A stretch of 64,000 nt of DNA from Thermocaproicibacter melissae (GCF_024498295.1 NZ_CP101827.1:562001-626000), one strand, 5' to 3'; positions 53,070 to 61,888 are shown, counted from the first letter of the stretch. A program made the numbers and translations. Notes: a model not told the origin generated them from the letters alone.

Positions 53070-53932
53070 AGACTTCCCCCTATCTGAGACGCCGATGAAT
53101 ACACCGCAAATCCAAGGATAATGAATACGGTTATCGTAGCGCATAAAAAGAGCATCAGTGACATCATGTTTAGCTTAGGTTCTTTCTTTAGCGCCTCTTG
53201 TTTTATTCGTTCTTTCCAGGCATCGGCCATTTTGTACCCCAAATTATCAAAGTAAGCCTTCATGTCGTTCCCACGAATTTCTGATTGCAGACCACGCACT
53301 AGCTCACTAAGCATAGAAGAATTAATGCGTGTCTCCAGATTGTGGAGAGCCTGTTCCTGGTTGCCTGTCCTCATGTCAGATACGGTAATGGCTAGTTCTT
53401 CCGTGAGAGGACTGTTGTAATTTGCTTTGTAGGAGTCAATTAGTTCCAGAACATTCCGTTCGCTTTTGAGTTCGCTGGCCATATAGTCCACGAATCGCGG
53501 AAGTTCTTTTTCAATCTCTCTCCGTCGATTGTCGCATTGACGATTGGCAATGTTGTATTTATGGATATACAAGTAGATTGAAAATGCGAGGGGAATAACC
53601 GAGAGAAGGGGATTAATGATATAAACCGGTATTGCAAGCAGGAGTACGGTGGCAGACGGAATAATGGCCGCCGCCACATATTCCTTTGGAGTTTCCTTCA
53701 TGCCCGCGGCGGTGAGTGCTCTTTGAATTTCTGTTTCCTTATATCTGTTGATTGGAACATATTGAGCAAGCCATTTCACCATACCGCTGAAAATACCGGA
53801 AGATTTCTTTTTAGTTGTGTGCTTGTATGCGAGACTTGCTTTCCACGGGGGTGTTTTCAAAGCGATCGCTGTGATGCAGTACAGCATTGCAAACAAGAAA
53901 AAAGCCAGCAGCGCAAGCCAGATGTATTTCAT
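53066..53932 (-). CDS. tadC: TadC-type pilus platform protein
   Basis: A 288-residue inner membrane protein of the GspF/T2SSF family. It has an N-terminal helix (YIWLALLAFFLFAMLYCITA), a central helix pair, a cytoplasmic four-helix domain (ELPRFVDYMASELKSERNVL) and a C-terminal helix (MLFLCATITVFIILGFAVY). It follows TadB by 12 bases. Confidence 0.82.
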   Translation of the reverse strand: MKYIWLALLAFFLFAMLYCITAIALKTPPWKASLAYKHTTKKKSSGIFSGMVKWLAQYVPINRYKETEIQRALTAAGMKETPKEYVAAAIIPSATVLLLAIPVYIINPLLSVIPLAFSIYLYIHKYNIANRQCDNRRREIEKELPRFVDYMASELKSERNVLELIDSYKANYNSPLTEELAITVSDMRTGNQEQALHNLETRINSSMLSELVRGLQSEIRGNDMKAYFDNLGYKMADAWKERIKQEALKKEPKLNMMSLMLFLCATITVFIILGFAVYSSASQIGGSL

Positions 53933-53944
53933 TTTTTCCCTCCT

Positions 53945-54853
53945 CTAGAGATCGTATTTTATATTGTGAGTTTCAAGAAACGCAATAATCGCCGTTATGG
54001 CTATCAGCAAACCATTGACGGCGACCAATATTTGCGTAAGCGTTGTCGGAAGTGTAATCAGCAGGCTGTCCGGGACAACTTTCAGACCTAAATATAGGAC
54101 ACCGATTGATGCTGCTGCAAGTTCCCAATAGGTTCGCTGAGAACGGTATAGGATAGTATTCAAATCATTCGTAACAACCTTAATATTTGTAAGTTTACTC
54201 ACACAAGAACGTAGTCCTTGCTTCAGATTTCGGTTGCCATTGCAGCGCTTTAATTCGTCGCACCATTCGTAAAATACGGAGTTGTTGATTTTTGTTTTCA
54301 TTTCTTCAATGGCCGCTTCGATATTCGGATCAACATACTTAACCCTCAAAAGAAATTCCGTGAAAACCTGACGGATTGGGGGCTGTATGTTGTCGATGTT
54401 TTCTTCCACAGCCTGAAGAATATTCTCTGTTCGTTCATACGATACGGAGATTACGGATAGTGCAGTTTCCAGTTCGTCAAGCAGCAGCCGTTGATACTTT
54501 AGATACTGGAACCGCAGATAGACGAACGGAACGGCAGCTAACCCGAAAGCGAGCACCGGAGCGAGATAATAGTTTCCTGATACTGCGCCGAGGAGAAGAC
54601 CACCAATAAAAAGAAGAAGCGCCGCCAGAAGCAGCATATAGAATTTTCCCCGCTGACCTGTAGCGGAAAGCATCGTTTTTATTCTGGTGACAGCACCCAT
54701 AAGCCAACTTGTCTTGTGGGTTGCCTGACGTTTCAGTGACGTTTTTCTGTTACGGTTATGAAATAAATCATGAACATCCTGAATGGAAATCCCAAACAAG
54801 AGCTGAATACAGAAAAAAATGGCGATACACGCCATTAGTAAAAAAATCCACAT
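53945..54853 (-). CDS. tadB: TadB-type pilus platform protein
   Basis: A 302-residue inner membrane protein of the T2SSF family. It has an N-terminal helix (IFLLMACIAIFFCIQLLFGI), two central helices, a cytoplasmic domain (LDELETALSVISVSYERTEN) and a C-terminal helix pair. The TCGGACA palindrome lies between the tadA stop and its ribosome site (GAAAGGAAAA). Confidence 0.82.
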   Translation of the reverse strand: MWIFLLMACIAIFFCIQLLFGISIQDVHDLFHNRNRKTSLKRQATHKTSWLMGAVTRIKTMLSATGQRGKFYMLLLAALLLFIGGLLLGAVSGNYYLAPVLAFGLAAVPFVYLRFQYLKYQRLLLDELETALSVISVSYERTENILQAVEENIDNIQPPIRQVFTEFLLRVKYVDPNIEAAIEEMKTKINNSVFYEWCDELKRCNGNRNLKQGLRSCVSKLTNIKVVTNDLNTILYRSQRTYWELAAASIGVLYLGLKVVPDSLLITLPTTLTQILVAVNGLLIAITAIIAFLETHNIKYDL

Positions 54854-54869
54854 GATGTTTTCCTTTCAC

Positions 54870-54886
54870 TCGGACAAAATGTCCGA
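54870..54886. repeat. Palindrome with TCGGACA core, site 3
   Basis: TCGGACAAAATGTCCGA starts one base after the tadA stop and ends just upstream of the tadB ribosome site. In the mRNA it would form a short hairpin between two coupled genes. Confidence 0.75.
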
Positions 54887-54887
54887 C

Positions 54888-56216
54888 TTACTTTTGGATT
54901 TCCTCCATTTCTTCCCGTGTGATTCCGTACATCTTCATTCTTTCAATGAGAGATTTCGAGATACTGTTGACTTGTATATGCTTTCCTTTGATTCGTACAC
55001 CGGAAGACGTTTGCTCGTTTGCCTCAATCTGATATTCCCATAATGTGCGATATTCTGCTTTATCGTTCTCCACGACGCATTCCGAAATATTCATAATTCG
55101 CCGTTTGTTATCTTCCAGCTTATGAAGATGTACCACAAGAGGAAATGCCTGTCTTGCCTGCATGATAGCTGTGTGATAATCAGTTGGGTACTTTTTTCGA
55201 CAAAGACCAGCAACACGCTCATGTCCCTGCTGAGGGCTTCCTGCGTGTGTGGTTGATATGACGACATTTCCGGCAAGACTGCCTTCCTGCGCCGCGTATG
55301 CTTCCGTGTTACGCATTTCTGCGACACTGAGAATATCCGGATTAAGGCGTAGGGCCTTTTCTACCAGCTTTTCCTGTGTGATGTTCTGTTCTTCATATTT
55401 TGCGTTTTCACGTGTTAACAGATGCACTACATTGTTTTTGACAACGCCTTTTTTATCTCTCTTGATTAGGTAGATTTCCCTCGCGCCCTGTTCGATTGTA
55501 ATGATCTGCATATCGTCGGGCATTTCAGAGAGAAGATAGGTCTGGAAGGTTGTTTTACCGGTATTAACCTTTCCGATAATTAGAATTGAAACGCCCCTGC
55601 GAAGAGCAATCTTCAAAAACTGCAATTCCTTTCTTGATGCAAAGTCTCCGGATAGATAATCCTGTTCTCGGAACACACGCTTACTTAGTTTTCGAATATA
55701 GCAGGCGACTCCGACATCTGGATCGACAAGTGGGGTTTGGAGAGCAGTAATGCGTATATTATTGTCAATGCTCGCCTCGGCCATCGGCACGGCGTTATCG
55801 ATTGTCTGATTGGACTTCTGAAGCAATCGCTTCACGATATCGATCGCGTGTTGTGGGGAATTGAATCCGTCAATTTTGATGGATTCGCCGGTGATGAATT
55901 TTACTCGGATATCATTCCACGAATTGATGGATATTCCTTCCACAAACACGTCTTCCAACGGATCAGTTAACACCGAATAGCGCTGAAGGTCATTGTATAC
56001 CTTTTCTGCAAGTTCCTCTGACGAATATCCGGTAAGCTGCATTTTATGGTCAGAGAGCGATTTCTTTATGTATGGCAGCATAAGTTCTTTTTTGTTTACT
56101 TGGTTATCATCATTCTGATTAATTTTCCAAAAGATTTCGTTTTGCTCTTTTTGGATTGTTGCTAGAATTTCCGGGTATTTCGGATCGGTTCCACGGCGCT
56201 GATAGCTGCGTTTCAT
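54888..56216 (-). CDS. tadA: TadA/CpaF secretion ATPase
   Basis: A 442-residue hexameric ATPase for Flp pilus assembly. Walker A is in ILIIGKVNTGKTTFQTYLL, the Walker B-like region is LRLNPDILSVAEMRNTEAYA, and VVISTTHAGSPQQGHERVAG is the His box. The N-terminal part has RYSVLTDPLEDVFVEGISIN, typical of CpaF. The start overlaps the TadZ stop (ATGA). Confidence 0.9.
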   Translation of the reverse strand: MKRSYQRRGTDPKYPEILATIQKEQNEIFWKINQNDDNQVNKKELMLPYIKKSLSDHKMQLTGYSSEELAEKVYNDLQRYSVLTDPLEDVFVEGISINSWNDIRVKFITGESIKIDGFNSPQHAIDIVKRLLQKSNQTIDNAVPMAEASIDNNIRITALQTPLVDPDVGVACYIRKLSKRVFREQDYLSGDFASRKELQFLKIALRRGVSILIIGKVNTGKTTFQTYLLSEMPDDMQIITIEQGAREIYLIKRDKKGVVKNNVVHLLTRENAKYEEQNITQEKLVEKALRLNPDILSVAEMRNTEAYAAQEGSLAGNVVISTTHAGSPQQGHERVAGLCRKKYPTDYHTAIMQARQAFPLVVHLHKLEDNKRRIMNISECVVENDKAEYRTLWEYQIEANEQTSSGVRIKGKHIQVNSISKSLIERMKMYGITREEMEEIQK

Positions 56217-56896
56217 AACAGTTCACCTACAATTCGATACAGAGTTTTGCGATATTTGCGTGGAGGGATGATATCGGTAATACAGATTCCATTGTAGATT
56301 CCGGATAGGCCCCGACAATAGGGAAGCACAGTTACCGGGGAATCGTAGGTACTAAGCACATCCGCAAGAGCGTTATTCGGGTTGTTGACAAAAAGCACTT
56401 GCAATGCGCAACCGTGGTTGGGATGATTCTGCCGGTAGTAATAACCCTTGACATCAGCTGTGGCTATACTAATTTGTTTGGAGCATTTTGATAATGCAAA
56501 TTTGTCAATCTTGTTCTGATGGGTGGAAGTATCGATTAGGATAATATCGGCAATTATACTTAGCTGTTGAAACAGTGATTCGAGATTGATTTTCGCAATC
56601 TCCGGATAGGTCAGTGCGGTTTCTCCGTCAGCATAACTGAGAAGCATGAGGTTTTTATTAATAGTGTGTGCGTTGTTAAAGATGTTTGCTTCGGCAATAG
56701 TTGCGAGGGAGAGAAGGCGGCCAAGTGAACGACCATCGTTATCCTTTCTATCAGGAAAAAGCATTTTGAAGGCGGGTTGATGACTGTCTGTTGAAACGAG
56801 GAATACCCGTTTACCCTGCTTGGATAAAATCTGAGCCAAATAAAAAGAAAACACCGTTTTCCCAGAATTACCGGTTACTGCTATCAGCTGCTCCAT
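56213..56896 (-). CDS. TadZ-like ParA/MinD-family protein
   Basis: A 227-residue P-loop protein; Walker A is AVTGNSGKTVFSFYLAQIL, a shortened ParA loop, and DIILIDTSTHQNKIDKFAL is the switch region. In Tad loci TadZ places the pilus machine at a site in the cell. It overlaps the CpaB gene by 29 bases. Confidence 0.78.
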   Translation of the reverse strand: MEQLIAVTGNSGKTVFSFYLAQILSKQGKRVFLVSTDSHQPAFKMLFPDRKDNDGRSLGRLLSLATIAEANIFNNAHTINKNLMLLSYADGETALTYPEIAKINLESLFQQLSIIADIILIDTSTHQNKIDKFALSKCSKQISIATADVKGYYYRQNHPNHGCALQVLFVNNPNNALADVLSTYDSPVTVLPYCRGLSGIYNGICITDIIPPRKYRKTLYRIVGELL

Positions 56897-57593
56897 CGTT
56901 TAGTACCTCGCTTTGCTTATCTAGAAATTTTTGTGCTGTTTTACTGTCACCACGATAGACCAGGGCAAAATGTATCTCACCGGAATCTTCATATTCGGTA
57001 AGTTGTACGGCCTGAGAAGGTGTAACTAACAAGGTAACAGTTTTTAGCGTATCTTTTTCTTCTTCTGTATCTGTTTGATCCCTATCAACACCTTTACTGT
57101 CCGTGACTGTCAAAACCTCTACATAAGTGAGCTCCGGTGGAATTGCAGCGCCGGATTTGTCGCTCTTTATGACAGAAACAATGTCGCCGCTCCGTAGCTT
57201 GTCTGATAAAGCATCGGAGAAATCTTTTATTGTCACAGAATACGCAACACGAGTCCCGTCGAGCATAGAAAGCCGGTCGGGCGCGGTTGAAATGCTGTCT
57301 GTGATTTTGTTTGAAAGGATAAGATCGCCTTTCGCAAAGTCGGCATCAGCATATTTACCAACCACATCATCTTTCGATGTAATAATGCCAGGGGATAGGT
57401 TATATGCTCCGACCGTCACATTTTGAACCATGTTATCCGCAATTTTCTCACCCTTTGAAACAGCGCAAGTAAATTTTACAACTTGCACCGTTTTTGCCTC
57501 GCTCTTAATTGTCGTTGTGTATGCGAATACACATAGAACAGCGAAAACACCGCAGATAAGAGCGAGAAATATCCTGTTTTTCACTATCTTCAT
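56868..57593 (-). CDS. CpaB/RcpC-like SAF-domain protein
   Basis: A 241-residue exported protein with an N-terminal membrane anchor (RIFLALICGVFAVLCVFAY) and an SAF domain (FTCAVSKGEKIADNMVQNVT, DFAKGDLILSNKITDS). The CpaB family forms part of Flp pilus machines. The ATG at 57593 is preferred since AAAGGAG lies upstream; the longer frame covers the peptidase gene. Confidence 0.82.
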   Translation of the reverse strand: MKIVKNRIFLALICGVFAVLCVFAYTTTIKSEAKTVQVVKFTCAVSKGEKIADNMVQNVTVGAYNLSPGIITSKDDVVGKYADADFAKGDLILSNKITDSISTAPDRLSMLDGTRVAYSVTIKDFSDALSDKLRSGDIVSVIKSDKSGAAIPPELTYVEVLTVTDSKGVDRDQTDTEEEKDTLKTVTLLVTPSQAVQLTEYEDSGEIHFALVYRGDSKTAQKFLDKQSEVLNDGAADSSNR

Positions 57594-57604
57594 AAAAATC
57601 TCCT

Positions 57605-58006
57605 TTATTGCAGCAGTATTGTTGCGATGGAAGCGCATCCTGCCGACAAAAACGGTACAAGAGGAATTTTGTCCCATTGAACGAAGCGTCGGATGATTGG
57701 AACTGCAATGATACATAAAAATGAGCCAAGCGCAAGCCCAACCAGGCCATTTGTACCTTTCAGAATCCATCCGCATAGTGCCCCAAACTTTACGTCACCG
57801 CCGCCGAAATCATTACGGATAGCGGCGGCGATAAGTAGAGGAATTGCTGTCAGAATGAGGCCGCTAACTGATGAAATGTCAACCTGAATCAACCCGGTCA
57901 GCAGGAGCAAAACATATACCCGTAGTGGTATGATTCTCGTCATTATATCCAATACTGACGCATATCCAATCACCACTAAAAAGCAAATAAGCTTGATAAT
58001 TTCCAT
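57605..58006 (-). CDS. Prepilin peptidase, TadV/CpaA type
   Basis: A 133-residue integral membrane aspartic peptidase. The two catalytic aspartates are in YASVLDIMTRIIPLRV and NDFGGGDVKFGALCGW (GxGD family). It is short and lacks the methylase domain, as usual for Flp systems. Its start codon overlaps the pilin stop. Confidence 0.85.
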   Translation of the reverse strand: MEIIKLICFLVVIGYASVLDIMTRIIPLRVYVLLLLTGLIQVDISSVSGLILTAIPLLIAAAIRNDFGGGDVKFGALCGWILKGTNGLVGLALGSFLCIIAVPIIRRFVQWDKIPLVPFLSAGCASIATILLQ

Positions 58007-58275
58007 CAGCCTTCAAAACTGAAAATGTTCTCAGTTGCCGTTTTTAGTCCTTTTGCAACCGTATTCTGGAAAAAGTCTTCCATTCCAGGCAGAAAAACGA
58101 CTGCTGCGACAACCAGGACGACAGCCATCAGGGCAATTACTGCGACAAGCTCAGAATTGCCTTTGTTGTCTTTGAACATTCGGCGCATGGAAGTAATCTT
58201 TTTGAAGTTATGAGGCGATTTTCCTTGCGCATTGGGGTACAGGGCCGAAATTTTCTTTTTTACTTCATTGAACAT
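58006..58275 (-). CDS. Flp-type pilin precursor with a long leader
   Basis: An 89-residue protein. Residues 1-39 are a basic leader ending MFKDNKG, followed by NSELVAVIALMAVVLVVAAV, a prepilin-type helix. Glu lies at position 3 after the likely cleavage point, where Flp pilins have it at 5. The rest is very short (GMEDFFQNTVAKGLKTATEN). It is followed at once by a prepilin peptidase, which supports the role. AAAGGAG precedes the ATG. Confidence 0.75.
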   Translation of the reverse strand: MFNEVKKKISALYPNAQGKSPHNFKKITSMRRMFKDNKGNSELVAVIALMAVVLVVAAVVFLPGMEDFFQNTVAKGLKTATENIFSFEG

Positions 58276-58346
58276 TTTTAAGAACTCCTTTTACAAAGAT
58301 ATTATCAACTGGAAGTAACCAGATGATTGCGTTATCTGTAATAATA

Positions 58347-58373
58347 AAAGCCGCTATCTTTCGATAACGGCTT
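58347..58373 (-). terminator. Attenuator between adhesin and pilin genes
   Basis: On the minus strand AAGCCGTTATC pairs with GATAGCGGCTT (one mismatch-type pair) around GAAA, followed by TTATTATT. It lies after the adhesin gene and 70 bases before the pilin gene. Confidence 0.75.
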
Positions 58374-58382
58374 CAGGCTAAG

Positions 58383-58399
58383 TCGGACAAACTGTCCGA
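58383..58399. repeat. Palindrome with TCGGACA core, site 4
   Basis: TCGGACA, loop AAC, TGTCCGA. The loop differs by one base from the other sites. It lies between the adhesin stop and the attenuator. Confidence 0.7.
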
Positions 58400-58439
58400 G
58401 TTGTCCCTGATGATTAGTTATTTATGTTCTACGTACCAG

Positions 58440-60920
58440 TCATGGCAAATGACTGATGTACCAGTCATCATAAATGTCACCGCCGATTACAATGGGCTTC
58501 AAAGTGCTTTGCAGGCTTATCATCCCGGCAGGCGTCCAGCAATCATATAAGAAGGTTTTTATGGTGTAATTTCCATCCGGATACCATAGGGGAGTGTAGT
58601 GAATACGCCGCCCGTCGTGTTCTCCGGTTATAGTAATGGAATATGGATTCTCTACGAATTCCAACTTGTTTGCAGCAGTGAGTTGCAGAGTTCTATATTT
58701 GCCATCGGCAAGTTCATACCCGAATTCGGGAAAATAAGCGTTGCCGCTCTGAGGTAGCACATACGCGCTTGAATCCGGCAGAATCGTGTCGTCATATTGT
58801 GATGCTTTTGTATTCACCATAAGGCTCAGTCCATAGCCGGATTTCATGTGCCAAATACCACCGGATTGAAATCTGGAGAAAGCGTTGACGTCAGGAACAA
58901 CCTGTTGATCGGCAACAAGCGTTAGGCCAAATGTTTTTTTACTCCAGGTTCCATTTTCATACACCCACTGCTGCCATACAGCATTCGGGGTTACATTGGT
59001 TGCATAATTGCCGGTGGGAATATCCGCTTTCTCGTCCGGTCTGGAGAAGTAATTTGGAGTGTTTTCAAATTTTGTGTTTGGCGTTTGTGAGTTGTCTGGT
59101 GCAGATACAGTAATATCTTGCTTATCAGTGTTGTTATTCGTGTTTGATTCCACGACACCGGATGGAGTATCTATTGTGCAGACAAATGAAACTTTTGAAG
59201 CACCCTCTGGAATTTTAACCTTAAACCAAGTCAGGTTTTCATTGCTTCGTGGGACAACTACTTTGTTTTGGTGAGTGGTAATGCCCTTCGTGACTCCATT
59301 TATCACGCAGCTTGCCGTAAAGTGTACGGTCAGGGGACGGTCAGAAGTATGTTCAGCATAGCTGTTGTTATGGATAAGATAACTTGCAATTATCTCCGTT
59401 CCGCTTCGATATGTTGCATTCGGCTCAACAAAAGTTGGATACACGTCGGATAAAGGATGATCTTCAAGCGTAAGGGGAATTACTTGCTCACTTTGCGATA
59501 CCGAGAATGAATGTTTACTGCTGTCAAGAGCAAAGCCGGTTGGGGCTTGTACTTCTTCAATGTAGTAGTTACCGTATGTAAGGTAGGGGCTATAAATCCA
59601 TTGGCCCGCATCTGAAGTAACATCTGCCACACGGGTTCCATCAGACTTAAATATCCGGTAAACAGCACCGGAAAGGTATCCGCCAGAATAGCTATCCTTC
59701 TTTACAAACTTCACGCGGCCTTTTTTGAGCGTGTTATTAAAATTAACCGTCGTCGTTTGCCCCGGTCGTACTGACACCGCTTGAGAAGATAATTGATTAT
59801 ACCTGGCTGGAATGCTGCTTTCTTGTACCGTATATGTTCCAACCGGAAGACCGGTTATAGTAAGCAGCCCTGAGGCATTTGTAGTGCCCTGCCTGGTTAT
59901 CCCATTGCCGGAGACGGTAAACGCGATGCCGGACACAATTCCGTCTTCTGATTGTTTTCGAATTGTCAAATTTCCAGTCGATTCTGTTTGAAGACGCATA
60001 TAAGCTGGAACTGGGTCGGGTGGATTGCTTCCCGTCACAATATTTTGAGCAGATGACGCAGACCATACTGTGATTACACCAACCTTGGATTGCTTTGGTA
60101 TTTTTTTAGTACAGCTAACATTTATCGGAGCTGTTTCATTGATAATGTTCTTTGTTGAAATTTTAAGTGTTTTATTATCCAATTTGGTGAAAGTAACTCC
60201 GTTAGCAGAAAAGGTTGTTTGTTCAAGTGAAGCAATAGAGTTTGTGTCATGCAATGTCGTCTCATATGCACCTGTGTTGGCGTTATATTTCAGAGTATAG
60301 GTAGGCGCAGTCCGTAATACTGACGAAGTGAACGATGGAATTACAGTAGCTTGTATTAGAGAATTATTTAGTGCTTCATAAACATTCATATAGCTGCTTT
60401 GATACGCACTTGGGGCTGACAGATTATTAATCAGTGAACGGTTCGAACACACGCCGGTATAGGGGTTGCGATAACCAAGGACATACTCCCATACGACAAT
60501 TTGAGTTATCGCAAAGCCTAAATATGGGTCACTAAAAAGACTACTATTGTTAGGATAGCCATAAAGAAGTGCTAGATTTATTCCGTACTGTTTATCTCGT
60601 CCTAGGCGGTTCCAATATGTTGCATCTCCCGTGCTATATGTTGTTCCATAAGCAATAGATGCCCCCGGTTCCACACAGTATGCTGGTGTATTTAATGATT
60701 TGAACCATAACCTCGTAATATCTTCGCCAGCGCGGAAAGTCATAATTTTTCCGTTGACTGGATTTGTAAAGGTGTAATTATTCTTCCACTTGAACCCATC
60801 GTAATACATAGATATTGTTCGGCTTTTCGCCGACACATTTATATGAAAAAAGCTTGTCTGAAGAGTAAGAAGCATACACAACAGACAGGCTACCGATTTA
60901 AGAAACATCCTTTTTTTCAC
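58440..60920 (-). CDS. Secreted thioester-domain adhesin with SpaA/Cna-B repeats
   Basis: An 826-residue surface protein. Signal peptide (ACLLCMLLTLQTSFFHINVSA), then a thioester domain: Cys82 in AYCVEPGASIAYG and Gln140 in AITQIVVWEYVLG are the expected cross-linking pair that can bind host or cell surface amines covalently. Two SpaA/Cna-B type domains follow (NLTIRKQSEDGIVSGIAFTV; GRVKFVKKDSYSGGYLSGAV), then a CARDB-like domain and an aromatic-rich end (YPDGNYTIKTFLYDCWTPAG). There is no LPxTG motif or C-terminal membrane anchor, so wall sorting by sortase is not expected. GTG start after AAGGAG. It precedes the Tad pilus operon. Confidence 0.82.
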   Translation of the reverse strand: MKKRMFLKSVACLLCMLLTLQTSFFHINVSAKSRTISMYYDGFKWKNNYTFTNPVNGKIMTFRAGEDITRLWFKSLNTPAYCVEPGASIAYGTTYSTGDATYWNRLGRDKQYGINLALLYGYPNNSSLFSDPYLGFAITQIVVWEYVLGYRNPYTGVCSNRSLINNLSAPSAYQSSYMNVYEALNNSLIQATVIPSFTSSVLRTAPTYTLKYNANTGAYETTLHDTNSIASLEQTTFSANGVTFTKLDNKTLKISTKNIINETAPINVSCTKKIPKQSKVGVITVWSASSAQNIVTGSNPPDPVPAYMRLQTESTGNLTIRKQSEDGIVSGIAFTVSGNGITRQGTTNASGLLTITGLPVGTYTVQESSIPARYNQLSSQAVSVRPGQTTTVNFNNTLKKGRVKFVKKDSYSGGYLSGAVYRIFKSDGTRVADVTSDAGQWIYSPYLTYGNYYIEEVQAPTGFALDSSKHSFSVSQSEQVIPLTLEDHPLSDVYPTFVEPNATYRSGTEIIASYLIHNNSYAEHTSDRPLTVHFTASCVINGVTKGITTHQNKVVVPRSNENLTWFKVKIPEGASKVSFVCTIDTPSGVVESNTNNNTDKQDITVSAPDNSQTPNTKFENTPNYFSRPDEKADIPTGNYATNVTPNAVWQQWVYENGTWSKKTFGLTLVADQQVVPDVNAFSRFQSGGIWHMKSGYGLSLMVNTKASQYDDTILPDSSAYVLPQSGNAYFPEFGYELADGKYRTLQLTAANKLEFVENPYSITITGEHDGRRIHYTPLWYPDGNYTIKTFLYDCWTPAGMISLQSTLKPIVIGGDIYDDWYISHLP

Positions 60921-60940
60921 TCTTATAATCTCCTTCCAGA

Positions 60941-60971
60941 GCAAAGAAAAGAGGCGGTTTTCCGCCTCTTA
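60941..60971 (-). terminator. Terminator before the adhesin gene
   Basis: On the minus strand AAGAGGCGG pairs with CCGCCTCTT around AAAA, followed by TTCTTTG. It follows the stop of the Ser/Thr-rich protein gene directly. The adhesin gene starts close behind it, so it depends on readthrough or a weak promoter. Confidence 0.8.
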
Positions 60972-60973
60972 AA

Positions 60974-61867
60974 TTATTTATATAATTCATATACCCAATA
61001 ATCATTTACTTTATTTGATTTCTTTACAAACACTGGATTGAAATCTGCTCCTTCAGCTTTTCTGTTTTTAATCAAAGAATCAATTGCTTGTTTTGCCTTT
61101 TGAATAAAATCTGATTCGTCAAGCGTATCCTGTAAGATATCAATAGGAAACTCATAACCGCAGTCTTCTATCTGAAGATTCGGATTATAGTACAATCCTT
61201 TTGATTCACCATAGGAAATCAACTCGTTTCGTATTGCATTTATATCATAAGGTGCTTCTACTTTATGAGTATCACTTGCAGATACGACTCGGTCATTTAA
61301 GTCAGTTGAGTCATCTGAATTTATGATTTTACCTATACTACTGGTAGCTTTTGTGCTTGATTGTGTTGATGCAGCGCTGTTGTTTTTCTTTGTAGTCGAT
61401 TTTGTAGAAGTAGTGCTGCTGGATTTTGTTGTACTCGATTTTGTAGAATTGGCGCTGTTGTCTTTCTTAGTTCTCGCAGTTGTCGAAGCAGCACTGTTGT
61501 TTACACTCACTTTTGCGCTAGATGCTCTGCTGTTTGTCGTGAAATTAGAAGTTGCAACCGATTTAGTGCCGCTGGAAACGGATGTCGTTCTGGAACTGCT
61601 TATTGCCATTCCGGGTGAATATTCAGAGACGGCGGAAATGGAAAAGCTGCTCGAATTGTGATCGTTTGTTATCTTTACAGCTTCTGATTCGTTTGTGTTT
61701 ACTGTACCTAAACTGTTTAAGCCGCTGGAACCAGCATCAGATAATTCTGTCGAAGTGCTCATTGGAACTGCCGACACACGCGTTAATGCTGCAATTCCGT
61801 GACCAATTGTCACGCTGATTATAGCAACTGCGAGAATATAGCTCGCTTTTTTCATACTTTTCATCAT
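60974..61867 (-). CDS. Secreted Ser/Thr-rich protein
   Basis: A 297-residue exported protein. It has an N-terminal signal or anchor (ASYILAVAIISVTIGHGIAA), a low-complexity Ser/Thr/Lys linker over about residues 85-180 (STKSSTTKSSSTTSTKSTTK), and a compact C-terminal domain (YDINAIRNELISYGESKGLY; VNDYWVYELYK). Function unknown; the spacer-like linker suggests display through the cell wall. It has its own promoter and a terminator. Confidence 0.7.
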   Translation of the reverse strand: MMKSMKKASYILAVAIISVTIGHGIAALTRVSAVPMSTSTELSDAGSSGLNSLGTVNTNESEAVKITNDHNSSSFSISAVSEYSPGMAISSSRTTSVSSGTKSVATSNFTTNSRASSAKVSVNNSAASTTARTKKDNSANSTKSSTTKSSSTTSTKSTTKKNNSAASTQSSTKATSSIGKIINSDDSTDLNDRVVSASDTHKVEAPYDINAIRNELISYGESKGLYYNPNLQIEDCGYEFPIDILQDTLDESDFIQKAKQAIDSLIKNRKAEGADFNPVFVKKSNKVNDYWVYELYK

Positions 61868-61888
61868 TCAACGCCCCTCTTTCTATCT

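Noticed and set aside
58440-58520. Sortase signal at the adhesin C-terminus
   Set aside because: I looked for LPxTG-like motifs followed by a hydrophobic helix and basic tail; the end is aromatic and polar with none of these.
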